Origin: Microbacterium esteraromaticum
GTDB taxonomy: Bacteria; Actinomycetota; Actinomycetes; Actinomycetales; Microbacteriaceae
DNA length: 64,000 nucleotides
NCBI RefSeq assembly: GCF_900163815.1
Contig: NZ_FUKO01000011.1
Coordinates: 59,970-123,969, forward strand
Reading direction: 5' to 3'
The translations under genes and the position numbers were made by a program. The notes under the pieces were generated by a model. It was not told the origin of the DNA. It searched no databases and worked only from the letters and a program-made list of their open reading frames with translations. This document shows, in pieces, positions 1 through 7,858 of this stretch (position 1 is its first letter; each line of letters opens with the position of its first letter).

Positions 1-1
1 C

Positions 2-1903
2 GACTATGTCCTGATCGACGAGGTGCACCGTGCTGGCGCCGCTTCCTACCGTCGCGTGATCGATCATTTGAAGCCAGATTTTCTTCTCGGGATGACTGCC
101 ACGCCGGAGCGTACCGACGACTTCAACGTCTTCGAGCTTTTCGACTTCAATGTGCCGTACGAAATTCGTCTGCAGCAGGCGCTCGAGGAGGACATGCTCG
201 CTCCGTTCCACTACTACGGAGTGACCGACTTCATCCAAGGCGATGACGTCATCGACGATGCCAGCCAGCTGGCGATGCTAGTCGCACCCGAACGCGCCGA
301 CCACATCATTTCCGCGATCGAAACATACGGGCATACCGGCAGCCCTGCGCGCGGCCTAATGTTCTGCAGTCGCAAGGAAGAAGTACGTGAACTAGCCAGT
401 CTGCTGAACACCCGCGCCATTCATGGACGCAAGCTGCGGACAACCGCACTCACCGGCGACGACCCCATCCACGTTCGCGAGTCCGTGGTCACGCAACTTG
501 AAAACGGTGAGTTGGATTACATACTCACCGTTGACGTCTTCAACGAGGGAATCGATATTCCCAGCGTCAATCAGGTCGTGATGCTGCGGCAGACAAAGTC
601 CAGCATCGTTTTCACGCAACAGCTCGGCCGTGGCCTTCGGAAAGCCGCGGGGAAGGACCACCTGGTGGTCATCGACTTCATCGGGAACTACACCAACAAC
701 TATTTGATTCCGATTGCCCTGTTCGGCGACAACAGCCTCAACAAGGATTCAATCCGCAAAAAGATTATTGACGCGCAGGAGGCCGGCGCGATCTCCGGAC
801 TCTCCAGTGTGAACTTTGACAAGATCTCCCGACAGCGAATCTTCTCCTCCCTGGCCGCGACCAAACTCGACAGCATCCAGAACCTCAAGCGCACCATCGC
901 AGAGTTGGAGAACAGGCTCAACCGGCCTCCAGCACTCTTGGACTTTGCTCGCTTCGATACAGCCGATCCGGTCGTCGTGGCATGCAAACGTGGAAACTAC
1001 TGGAACCTCCTACATGCGTTGAAGAAGACGAACCGCGCGCCCTCCGGGTCGCAGACTGCCTGGCTGACGTTCATCTCAAACGAGATCCTCAACGGCAAGC
1101 GTCCACACGAACTCATACTGATCAGGGCGCTCCTCGACGCTCCTGGTCGTGCAATCACCGAATCGGCTTACCGCCAGCTACTGCTCGACAGCGGCGCGTC
1201 GACCGAACCCGCAACTCTTTCGTCGGTGATGCGCATTGTCACTCTCGAGTTCTTCACTGAGGCAGAGCGAGCTAAGTATGGCTCTCCCATCGCAATGGCA
1301 TCCGACCACCAGATCACTTTGAATCCGGAATTGGCCGCCTCGCTCAACGGCGATGGCGAGTTCGCGGGCCACTTTGAAGACGTCATCGAGACAGGGCTAT
1401 ACCTGGCGCGTCATCGCTACCAGTGGAGCAACGGCCTGGAGGTTGGTCAGCGGTACTCCCGTAAAGATGCTTGCCGCCTACTCAACTGGGAGAAGAACGA
1501 ACAAAGCACGATGTACGGCTACAAAGTCGATTACACCTCGCTGTCATGCCCGATCTTCATTACGTACCACAAACATGAGGACGTATCCGCGAGCACAGCA
1601 TACGGTGACGAGTTCCTCAACGAATCCAGCCTGCACTGGTTTACGCGCAGCCGTCGAACTCTCCAGAGTGGCGAAGTGAAGGCCATTGTTGAGAACCGCA
1701 TACCGCTCCACCTCTTCGCCAAGAAGGATGACGCGGAGGGTACTGACTTCTACTACCTCGGTGAAGCACGGTCTTCGAATGCACAACAGACGAAGATGCC
1801 GGAGTCGGATGGCGCGCCGTTGGATGTAGTCACCATGACTCTCGGCATGGAGTCTCCACTGGAGCAGAGTCTCTACGAATACCTCGTCGGCGCCGGCTCT
1901 TAG
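2..1903 (+). CDS. SF2 DEAD/DEAH-box helicase with C-terminal DUF3427-type region, 5'-truncated
   Basis: The reading frame is open from base 2, so the gene starts before the window and the first in-frame GTG at 23 is not the real start. The visible part opens with motif II (LIDEVH, DExH box), followed by the motif III region (GMTATPER) and the helicase C-domain with motif V (FNEGIDIP) and motif VI (QQLGRGLRKA). This is the ATPase core of an SF2 nucleic-acid translocase. The Walker A motif and any N-terminal nuclease lie upstream, out of view. The C-terminal third (FITYHKHEDVS, ending in FYYLGEA) resembles the DUF3427 domain that follows this helicase type. A MazG-like gene and a GIY-YIG/DUF2075 helicase follow closely on the same strand, which suggests one module, possibly antiphage or DNA repair. 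The helicase assignment is firm; the role is inferred. Confidence 0.88.
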   Translation, partial: DYVLIDEVHRAGAASYRRVIDHLKPDFLLGMTATPERTDDFNVFELFDFNVPYEIRLQQALEEDMLAPFHYYGVTDFIQGDDVIDDASQLAMLVAPERADHIISAIETYGHTGSPARGLMFCSRKEEVRELASLLNTRAIHGRKLRTTALTGDDPIHVRESVVTQLENGELDYILTVDVFNEGIDIPSVNQVVMLRQTKSSIVFTQQLGRGLRKAAGKDHLVVIDFIGNYTNNYLIPIALFGDNSLNKDSIRKKIIDAQEAGAISGLSSVNFDKISRQRIFSSLAATKLDSIQNLKRTIAELENRLNRPPALLDFARFDTADPVVVACKRGNYWNLLHALKKTNRAPSGSQTAWLTFISNEILNGKRPHELILIRALLDAPGRAITESAYRQLLLDSGASTEPATLSSVMRIVTLEFFTEAERAKYGSPIAMASDHQITLNPELAASLNGDGEFAGHFEDVIETGLYLARHRYQWSNGLEVGQRYSRKDACRLLNWEKNEQSTMYGYKVDYTSLSCPIFITYHKHEDVSASTAYGDEFLNESSLHWFTRSRRTLQSGEVKAIVENRIPLHLFAKKDDAEGTDFYYLGEARSSNAQQTKMPESDGAPLDVVTMTLGMESPLEQSLYEYLVGAGS

Positions 1904-1928
1904 AACAGCATCTGCTCTCTGCTACCGT
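1900..1928 (+). promoter_or_regulatory. Probable leaderless promoter of the MazG-like gene
   Basis: TTAGAA (1900-1905), a 17-bp spacer, then an extended -10 TGCTACCGT (hexamer TACCGT at 1923-1928). The ATG lies 7 bp further on at 1936, so the transcript would start at or next to the start codon. No Shine-Dalgarno is visible. Predicted by eye. Confidence 0.4.
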
Positions 1929-1935
1929 CGCTCCC

Positions 1936-2262
1936 ATGCCCACTCCCGCCACCCTCGCCGCGCTCCGCGCCTTCGTCGCCGAGCGTGAGTGGGATCAGTT
2001 CCACTCCCCCGAGAACCTGGCGAAGTCGATCTCGATCGAGTCCGCTGAACTCCTCGAGCTCTACCAGTGGGGCCAAGAACCAGACCAGGAGCGCGTCGAA
2101 GAGGAACTCGCCGACGTGCTCACGTACTGCATCCACCTGGCGAACAAGATCGGCGTCGACATCGACGAGATCATCCTCAACAAGCTTGAGAAGACGCGCG
2201 CCAAGTACCCGGTCGAACTCGCAAAGGGGAGCATGACCAAGTACACGGAACTCAAGCCATGA
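1936..2262 (+). CDS. MazG-like nucleotide pyrophosphohydrolase
   Basis: A 108-residue all-alpha NTP pyrophosphohydrolase. It shows the paired acidic metal-binding motifs of the MazG/dUTPase-like superfamily: E35-x2-E38 in ESAELLE and E57-x2-D60 in EELADVL, followed by a third helix (DIDEIILNKLEKTRAKYP). Family members hydrolyse NTPs or dNTPs to the monophosphate and pyrophosphate. The length fits single-domain MazG-like proteins. The start follows a probable leaderless promoter, and the end overlaps the GIY-YIG/DUF2075 gene by 4 bp (ATGA), so the two are translationally coupled. Between two helicases, it might deplete or clean nucleotides during phage attack; that role is inference. Confidence 0.85.
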   Translation: MPTPATLAALRAFVAEREWDQFHSPENLAKSISIESAELLELYQWGQEPDQERVEEELADVLTYCIHLANKIGVDIDEIILNKLEKTRAKYPVELAKGSMTKYTELKP

Positions 2263-3986
2263 GCGGCTTCAGCATCGAGCGACTGCCGTTCGAGCGCGAG
2301 GCTGTGAACACCTGGTCACGAAACAGCGGTCAGCACACCGACTGGCCCGTGGTCTACGTCATCGATGGCGAACGCGCACGACGTCAGCCCGCCCTCTACG
2401 TCGGTGAGACAGTCAACGCAGCATCCCGCATGCGTCAGCATCTTGCCGGCAACAAGCAGCACGAAGGCCTCGAATCCATCCGCGTCGTCATCGACGAGAC
2501 GTACAACAAGTCCGTCTGCCTCGACCTTGAATCTCACCTGATCCGCTGGTTCCACGGCGACGGTCAGTACAGCATCCTCAACGGCAACGACGGTCTCAGC
2601 AACGCGCGCTACTACGACCGCGAGATCTACCGCGAGTCTTTCCGCGATGTCTTCGAAGCGCTGCGCACCGAGGGGCTGTTCAGCCGCAGCATCCCGCAGA
2701 TCGAGAACACCGATCTCTTCAAGCTCTCGCCATTCAAGGCGCTCACCGACGACCAGGCCATCGCAATCGAAGACATCGTCGAAGGACTGCTCGCCGATCT
2801 GCAGCATCCTGATACCCGCTCGACGCTCGTCGTGCAGGGCGATCCGGGCACCGGCAAGACGATCATCGCGATCTTCCTGATGAAGCTGCTCGCCGACATC
2901 CGCGACTACAGCGATATCGACGACGTCGAAGCCGACTCGATGTTCGCCGAATTCTTCACCCCCGAGAATCGCGAGCTGCTACGCGACCTGAAGATGGCGC
3001 TCGTGATCCCCCAGCAGTCGCTGCGCCAATCGGTCAAGCAGGTGTTCAAGAAGACTCCGAAGCTCGACCCGAAGATGGTGCTGACACCGTTCCAAGTCGG
3101 AGAATCGGATGCTGAATTCGACCTGATCCTCGTCGACGAGACCCACCGCCTGAATCAGCGGGCGAACCAGGCATCCGGTGTGCAGAACAAGAAGTTCGGG
3201 CAGATCAACGAGCGGCTCTTCGGTGCCGACGATCAGCGATACACGCAGCTCGACTGGATCAAAGCCCGCAGCAAGCACCAGCTGCTGCTCATCGACGGCG
3301 CGCAGAGCGTGCGCCCGCACGATCTGTCGCCCGCCGTGCTCGAACGCGAGCTGCGCCACGCGGCCACCGACCACCGGCACTTCCGGCTTACGACACAGAT
3401 GCGCGTCCAGGCAGGTGCGGATTACGTCGAATACATCCGTGCGATGCTGCGCGGAGAGCGTCCGCCCCGCCCCGCGCTCGGCGAATACGACCTGCGCCTC
3501 TTCGACGACCTCGGCGAGATGCGTCAGGCGATTCGCGAGCGCGACGTCGAGGTCGGGCTGTCGCGGCTCGTCGCCGGATACGCATGGGACTGGAAGTCGC
3601 GACGCGACCCGCAAGCTTTCGACATCGAGATTGACGGCGAGCGGATGCGATGGAACAGCACAGATAAGGACTGGATCAACTCACCCGGTTCGCTCGAAGA
3701 AGTCGGGTCGATTCACACGGTGCAGGGCTATGACCTCAATTACGCCGGCGTCATCATCGGGTCGGATATGCGCGTCGACGCGGATCTCGGCGAGATCGTC
3801 GCGAGCCGTGACGACTACCGCGACAAGAAGGGCAAGGAGAACACTGGGCATCTGAAAGACGCCTTCGGCGACGACGATCTGCTCGTGTTCATCCGCAATA
3901 TCTACGGCGTGCTGCTGACCCGCGGGATGCTGGGGACGTATGTGTACGTGTGCGACCCGGGGCTGAGGGCGCTACTCTCGAGCTAG
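2259..3986 (+). CDS. GIY-YIG nuclease domain fused to DUF2075 (Schlafen-type SF1) helicase
   Basis: A 575-residue fusion. Residues about 30-110 look like a GIY-YIG nuclease: VVYVI (31-35), ALYVGE (45-50, the YIG equivalent), R58 in SRMRQH, and the metal-binding glutamate E91 in LESHLI. Residues about 160-575 form a DUF2075-type P-loop ATPase with Walker A GDPGTGKT (194-201), Walker B LVDETH (291-296), LLIDGAQSVRP, and a late helicase motif HTVQGYDLNYAGVIIG, ending in NIYGVLLTRGMLGTYVYVCD. The predicted action is ATP-driven translocation coupled to DNA cleavage. The gene is translationally coupled to the MazG-like gene and sits behind a DUF3427-type helicase. I recognise the domains, not a named system. 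Confidence 0.85.
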   Translation: MSGFSIERLPFEREAVNTWSRNSGQHTDWPVVYVIDGERARRQPALYVGETVNAASRMRQHLAGNKQHEGLESIRVVIDETYNKSVCLDLESHLIRWFHGDGQYSILNGNDGLSNARYYDREIYRESFRDVFEALRTEGLFSRSIPQIENTDLFKLSPFKALTDDQAIAIEDIVEGLLADLQHPDTRSTLVVQGDPGTGKTIIAIFLMKLLADIRDYSDIDDVEADSMFAEFFTPENRELLRDLKMALVIPQQSLRQSVKQVFKKTPKLDPKMVLTPFQVGESDAEFDLILVDETHRLNQRANQASGVQNKKFGQINERLFGADDQRYTQLDWIKARSKHQLLLIDGAQSVRPHDLSPAVLERELRHAATDHRHFRLTTQMRVQAGADYVEYIRAMLRGERPPRPALGEYDLRLFDDLGEMRQAIRERDVEVGLSRLVAGYAWDWKSRRDPQAFDIEIDGERMRWNSTDKDWINSPGSLEEVGSIHTVQGYDLNYAGVIIGSDMRVDADLGEIVASRDDYRDKKGKENTGHLKDAFGDDDLLVFIRNIYGVLLTRGMLGTYVYVCDPGLRALLSS

Positions 3987-3996
3987 CGCCAGCCAT

Positions 3997-4013
3997 ACGC
4001 CTGATTCAGGCGT
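3997..4013. terminator. Small inverted repeat between convergent genes
   Basis: ACGCCTGA-T-TCAGGCGT forms an 8-bp perfect inverted repeat around one base, so any hairpin would have a short stem and a loop of several bases. It lies 10 bp after the stop of the GIY-YIG/DUF2075 gene and overlaps the stop of the convergent aldolase gene. There is no T-run, so this is a weak candidate shared terminator. Confidence 0.3.
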
Positions 4014-4641
4014 GATGCAGATGCGGCTCCGACTCCCATGGAAAGTCGATGTCGCTATTGCCCGCAAGGATCGCACGATACGTCAGCTCAGCTGCGTTCT
4101 CGAGGTTCAGCGCACGCCGCAACGCCATATCGCAATCGTCACCAACGGTCGTTGACCCATGGTTGCCCATGATCACGCAGTTGTGTTCGGCAAGCTGATC
4201 GGCGGCGGTGTCGGCCAATTCGTCTGAACCGTTCGGAAAATAGGGCGTACGCCCCACCGATCTCACGTAGTACGCGTGATCGAGCGTTACCAAACGGATG
4301 GGGTGGCGAAGCGCATCTAGAAGAATTGCATGGGCCGGATGCACATGGACGACCGAACCGATGTCGGCGCGCGCGCGGTACGCGCGCTGATGCAACTTCC
4401 ATTCGCTAGAGGCCTTCGCCGCCCCTGCCATGACGTTTCCATCCAGGTCCATGACCGCGAAGGACGTTTCCTCAAGACGGTTGAGCCAACTGCCTGAAGC
4501 CGTCACGACGAAATGGTCGGCATCGACGCGTATCGAAAGGTTGCCTGCACTGGCCAGCGCCAGACCGGACTGCACGATCTCTGAGCCTGCGCGGATGAGC
4601 TGCTCTATCGCGTCGCCGACGGGCATGGAGTGGTTCGTCAT
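4006..4641 (-). CDS. Class II (fuculose-phosphate-type) aldolase, candidate 5-deoxy/5-methylthio-ribulose-1-phosphate aldolase
   Basis: A 211-residue class II aldolase/adducin-family protein. The zinc ligands appear as H99 and H101 (VHVHPAH) and H161 (GNHGS), with a catalytic acid around E80 (SSEWKLH). Relatives cleave ketose-1-phosphates to DHAP and an aldehyde. The gene shares a GntR regulator and a matching operator with a divergent mtnA-ABC-mtnK operon. That fits the DHAP shunt, where 5-methylthioribulose-1-P or 5-deoxyribulose-1-P yields DHAP plus (methylthio)acetaldehyde. No mtnB, mtnC or mtnD is present nearby, which favours the aldolase route. RBS GGAG lies about 9 bp before the ATG. 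The substrate is inferred from context. Confidence 0.82.
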   Translation of the reverse strand: MTNHSMPVGDAIEQLIRAGSEIVQSGLALASAGNLSIRVDADHFVVTASGSWLNRLEETSFAVMDLDGNVMAGAAKASSEWKLHQRAYRARADIGSVVHVHPAHAILLDALRHPIRLVTLDHAYYVRSVGRTPYFPNGSDELADTAADQLAEHNCVIMGNHGSTTVGDDCDMALRRALNLENAAELTYRAILAGNSDIDFPWESEPHLHHA

Positions 4642-4669
4642 TGAAATATGCTCCGATCACTTACTACCT

Positions 4670-4682
4670 GTTGTCTGACAAC
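4670..4682. promoter_or_regulatory. GntR operator in the aldolase promoter
   Basis: GTTGTCTGACAAC is a perfect palindrome around a central base, lying 28 bp upstream of the aldolase start. On the minus strand a candidate -10 TATCGT, with TTCAGT 16 bp further upstream, adjoins it. The same palindrome with a different central base occurs in the mtnA promoter at 5540-5552. This points to one dimeric regulator, presumably the GntR protein encoded between them. Confidence 0.7.
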
Positions 4683-4712
4683 GATAGCGGATCGAGTTAA
4701 CCACTGAACCGC

Positions 4713-5429
4713 TTACGCATGCCGGATGATCGAGAACGTGTAGCGACCGTCAATGAAATACGTACGCGAGTACGCGATCGCATGATCGGTCTGGTCATAG
4801 TGCACCTGATCGAGCAACAGGGCCAGGCCAGACCGGCTGGGGGGCGCGTCCCAGATGACGTGCTCGGACACTACCGGGTGGATCTCGGCGACAGCGCGCA
4901 CGGGAATGATCCCGCGCACATCGCGCAGATACTCGAAGACCGAACCGTTCAGCACATCGGGCGACTCACCTTCAGGAAAGACGCCGATCGGTAGAAGGTC
5001 ATACGAGTAGGCGACGACCTCGTCATCAGCAAGGATCACACGTCGAGTCTCAAGCGCTAAGTCGTTGGCTGTCAGTTCGAGCTTCGCCGCCTCCTCGGGC
5101 AGAAGAGGCCTGATAGTGCGGCTACGGTAGCGCATGCCGGGCTCGCGGCCGGTGCGGCGAATCGACTCAGTGATGGATTCAAGGCGCTCGAGCCCCGCCG
5201 TCACGACGGGCGGCTCCGCGACGAACGTCCCGACGCCATGACGTGTATACACGAGCCCGGCGGTCTTCAGTTCGCTCAGCGCCGCGCGCACCGTCGGGCG
5301 TGACACCTCAAAGCTCTCGCCGAGTTCCGACTCGGTCGGCAGCCGATGCCCCACCGGGTAAGTTCCGTCACCGATACCCGCCCGGATCCCGGCCACCACT
5401 GCATCAACGCGGGATGCCCTTCGTGCCAT
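4713..5429 (-). CDS. GntR-family (HutC/UTRA-type) transcriptional regulator
   Basis: A 238-residue regulator with an N-terminal winged helix (LPTESELGESFEVSRPTVRA and RHGVGTFVAEPP, residues about 20-75) and a C-terminal UTRA-like ligand domain (ETRRVILADDEVVAYSYDLLP onward). I placed the start at 5429 because AAGGGAG lies 8 bp upstream and the conserved domain begins at once; the frame stays open much further upstream, which is not meaningful. The gene sits between the aldolase gene and mtnA. Two identical palindromes flank it in both promoters, so it very probably represses both transcripts until the sugar or its phosphate binds. Confidence 0.88.
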   Translation of the reverse strand: MARRASRVDAVVAGIRAGIGDGTYPVGHRLPTESELGESFEVSRPTVRAALSELKTAGLVYTRHGVGTFVAEPPVVTAGLERLESITESIRRTGREPGMRYRSRTIRPLLPEEAAKLELTANDLALETRRVILADDEVVAYSYDLLPIGVFPEGESPDVLNGSVFEYLRDVRGIIPVRAVAEIHPVVSEHVIWDAPPSRSGLALLLDQVHYDQTDHAIAYSRTYFIDGRYTFSIIRHA

Positions 5430-5531
5430 CGCGAGCTCTCCCTTGCTGCCCTGTCGTTCTGAACTCAGCCGCGGCAGTGCGGTCGCGGGCCGTAGAGACA
5501 TCATGTCAGATCGACATGTTGTTTGTTCTGA

Positions 5532-5561
5532 TTGACTCGGTTGTCCGACAACTGTTAGCAT
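5532..5561 (+). promoter_or_regulatory. mtnA-operon promoter with embedded GntR operator
   Basis: TTGACT at 5532-5537 and an extended -10 TGTTAGCAT (hexamer 5556-5561, 18-bp spacer) frame the palindrome GTTGTCCGACAAC at 5540-5552. An operator between -35 and -10 is the classic layout for repression by promoter occlusion. It may also control the divergent gntR gene, whose start is 110 bp away. Confidence 0.7.
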
Positions 5562-5606
5562 CCCGCTGTGCCCATAAATGGAGCGCATCGAAAGGAGAAG
5601 CACACG

Positions 5607-6629
5607 ATGGTTAAAGCGATCGAATGGTTTGAGGATGCCGACGGCCCGGCCGTGCGGATCATCGATCAGACTGTCCTGCCGGCCATCGAGGTCTACCTTG
5701 ACCTGCGCACCGTGGACCAGCTTGTAGACGCCATCGCGCGTCTCGCCGTGCGCGGTGCCCCCGCACTGGGTGCCGCGGGTGGATACGGAGTTGTCCTTGC
5801 CGAGCGCCAAGGCACCGCCGAGGGCTGGAGTGCAGACCGACTCGACGCCGAGATCGAGCGGGTTGCCCTGGCCCGACCCACCGCGGTGAACCTCGCATGG
5901 GGCGCTCGCAGAGTCGATGCAGTACGTCGCGAAGGCTCCGGGGACACGCTGGCGGAAGCGCATCGAATTGCTGAGCAGGACGAGGCCGCAAACCGGGATC
6001 TGTCACGCGCCGGTGCCGACTGGCTGCTCGAACGCATCGGCAAGCGCCCGTTGCGCGCCCTGACCCACTGCAACACCGGCGCACTGGCGACAACAGCGTG
6101 GGGCACCGCGTATGGCGTACTCAAAGAGCTGCACGCGCGCGGCGCTCTTGAATTCGTCTACGTGGACGAGACTCGTCCGCTGCTCCAGGGGACACGGCTA
6201 ACGAGTTGGGAGCTCGCAAAGGACGGCATCCCTCACGTCGTCGAGGTCGATGGTGCCGCCAGCAGCACGATATTGCGCGGCCTGGTTGACTTCGCCGTGA
6301 TCGGAGCTGACCGCATCGCGGCCAACGGCGACACAGCAAACAAGATCGGTTCAGTCGCCGTGGCACTAGCCGCTCACCGCGCTGGCATCCCGTTCCTCGT
6401 CGCGGCACCCCTCTCGACCGTCGATGCCACTCTGGCCTCGGGCGACCTCATCGAGATCGAGGAGCGTGACGAGAACGAGGTGCTCGCCTTCGGCGGCACC
6501 CAGATGTCGGCCCCCGGCGTGCGCGGATTCAACCCGGCCTTCGACGTCACACCGCACGACCTGATCAGCGGCATCGTCACCGAGCACGGCGTGGTCGAGC
6601 CGACGGTCACCCAACCCGCTTTCGCCTGA
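5607..6629 (+). CDS. mtnA: S-methyl-5-thioribose-1-phosphate isomerase (or 5-deoxyribose-1-phosphate isomerase)
   Basis: A 340-residue aldose-ketose isomerase of the MtnA/eIF2B-alpha-like family. The catalytic cysteine is C155 in THCNTGALATTAWG and the catalytic aspartate is D235 in VIGADRIAANGDTANKIGS. The ordinary role is conversion of 5-methylthioribose-1-P to 5-methylthioribulose-1-P in MTA recycling. Paralogs act on 5-deoxyribose-1-P. The start at 5607 follows AAAGGAG with 6-8 bp spacing; the in-frame ATG 13 codons earlier lies next to the -10 and has no RBS. It heads an operon with a sugar ABC importer and an mtnK-like kinase, and an aldolase gene is co-regulated. Confidence 0.92.
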   Translation: MVKAIEWFEDADGPAVRIIDQTVLPAIEVYLDLRTVDQLVDAIARLAVRGAPALGAAGGYGVVLAERQGTAEGWSADRLDAEIERVALARPTAVNLAWGARRVDAVRREGSGDTLAEAHRIAEQDEAANRDLSRAGADWLLERIGKRPLRALTHCNTGALATTAWGTAYGVLKELHARGALEFVYVDETRPLLQGTRLTSWELAKDGIPHVVEVDGAASSTILRGLVDFAVIGADRIAANGDTANKIGSVAVALAAHRAGIPFLVAAPLSTVDATLASGDLIEIEERDENEVLAFGGTQMSAPGVRGFNPAFDVTPHDLISGIVTEHGVVEPTVTQPAFA

Positions 6630-6665
6630 ACGCGATCAGCCGAAGCATCCAAGAAAGGAATCGCA

Positions 6666-7778
6666 ATGAAGCGCATGTCATCCCGGAGCCTGCGGCGCAG
6701 GCTCGCCGCGACCGGAACGGTCGGACTGACCGCCGTGCTGGCACTCACCGCCTGCAGCCAGGGCGCGCCGGCCACACAGGAGTCCGCCGACTCCGGTGCT
6801 GTCAGCGAAGCGACCAGCGAGATGCCCGCCGAGCTGGTGGGCGCTAAGGTCGCCATCGTGCAGCAGTCCGGTCAGGGCGACTACTTCCAGCAGTACCTCA
6901 ACGGCACGCGCCAGCAGGCCGAAGCCCTCGGCTTCGAACTGTCGGCGTATGACGCCCAGGGCGACAACGCCACCCAGGCCACTCAGCTCGAGCAGGCGAT
7001 CTCGTCGGGCGTGGATGCGATCATCGTGCGCCACGGCTTCCCCGACACGCTGTGCCCCGGCGTGAACGACGCCATCAGCAAGGGCATCGCGGTCATCGCC
7101 TACGACGTGAACGTCTCGGAGTGCGCCGACGGCGTGATCCAGACCCAGCAGTCCGACGAGATCATGGCCCAGCTGGTGCTCGACCGCATGCTCGAAGACA
7201 TCGGCGAGGGCGCGGCCGTCGGCTACGTCAACGTCGAGGGCATCGCACCGCTCGACCGCCGTGACGCCGTCTGGCGTCAGTTCGTCGCTGACAACGGTTG
7301 GGACCAGCTGTTCAAGACCGGCTCGTTCACCAGTTCGTCGGCCAGCGACAGCGCCCCGATGGTCGCCGCCGCCATGCAGGCCAACTCCTCGGTCACCGCG
7401 ATCTACGCTCCCTACGACGAGTTCACCAAGGGCACGCTGACCGGTCTCGACCAGGTCAGCGGCAGTGACGACGTGCTCGTCTACGGCGCCGATATCTCGA
7501 ACGCCGACATCGAGCTGATGCGTGCCGAAGGCAGCCGCTGGGTCGCCACCGGCGCGACCGACCCCAACGCGATCGGCGCCGCTGTGCTGCGTACGCTCGC
7601 GCTGTCGATGGCCGATGAGCTCGACGCCCAGCTGGTGGAGTTCCCGCCGGTGCTCGTCACGCAGGAGATGCTGCGCGAGGACGACATCAAGAACATGGAA
7701 GACCTGCGCGCCGCGGTCTCCGAGTTGAACCTCTCGCAGGTGTCGACCGCAGACTGGATGTCGGTCGTCAGCTTCTGA
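6666..7778 (+). CDS. CUT2-type sugar ABC transporter substrate-binding lipoprotein
   Basis: A 370-residue periplasmic-binding-protein type I (RbsB-like) lipoprotein. It has an Arg-rich N-terminus, a hydrophobic h-region and the lipobox LTAC at about residues 25-28 (ALTACSQG). The mature part contains GQGDYFQQYLNGTRQQAEAL and SSGVDAIIVRHGFPDT. The latter corresponds to the usual SxGVDAIIV segment of sugar-binding members. It should capture a pentose derivative outside the membrane for the ATPase and permease encoded next. Position between mtnA and mtnK points to 5-methylthioribose or 5-deoxyribose as ligand (inference). AAAGGA precedes the ATG. Confidence 0.88.
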   Translation: MKRMSSRSLRRRLAATGTVGLTAVLALTACSQGAPATQESADSGAVSEATSEMPAELVGAKVAIVQQSGQGDYFQQYLNGTRQQAEALGFELSAYDAQGDNATQATQLEQAISSGVDAIIVRHGFPDTLCPGVNDAISKGIAVIAYDVNVSECADGVIQTQQSDEIMAQLVLDRMLEDIGEGAAVGYVNVEGIAPLDRRDAVWRQFVADNGWDQLFKTGSFTSSSASDSAPMVAAAMQANSSVTAIYAPYDEFTKGTLTGLDQVSGSDDVLVYGADISNADIELMRAEGSRWVATGATDPNAIGAAVLRTLALSMADELDAQLVEFPPVLVTQEMLREDDIKNMEDLRAAVSELNLSQVSTADWMSVVSF

Positions 7779-7858
7779 CACTCCGCCGGTGGGGCGACGG
7801 CCTCGTCGCCCCACCGCACCCCACAGACCCGATCCGCTCAGCGAGGAGCAACCACATC

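Noticed and set aside
23..25. GTG at 23 as start of the helicase gene
   Set aside because: The frame is open from base 2 and the codons before 23 encode the LIDE part of the DExH motif, so the gene begins outside the window.
6678..7814. 378-residue frame antisense to the sugar-binding protein gene
   Set aside because: The plus-strand frame has signal peptide, lipobox and family motifs; the antisense one has none.
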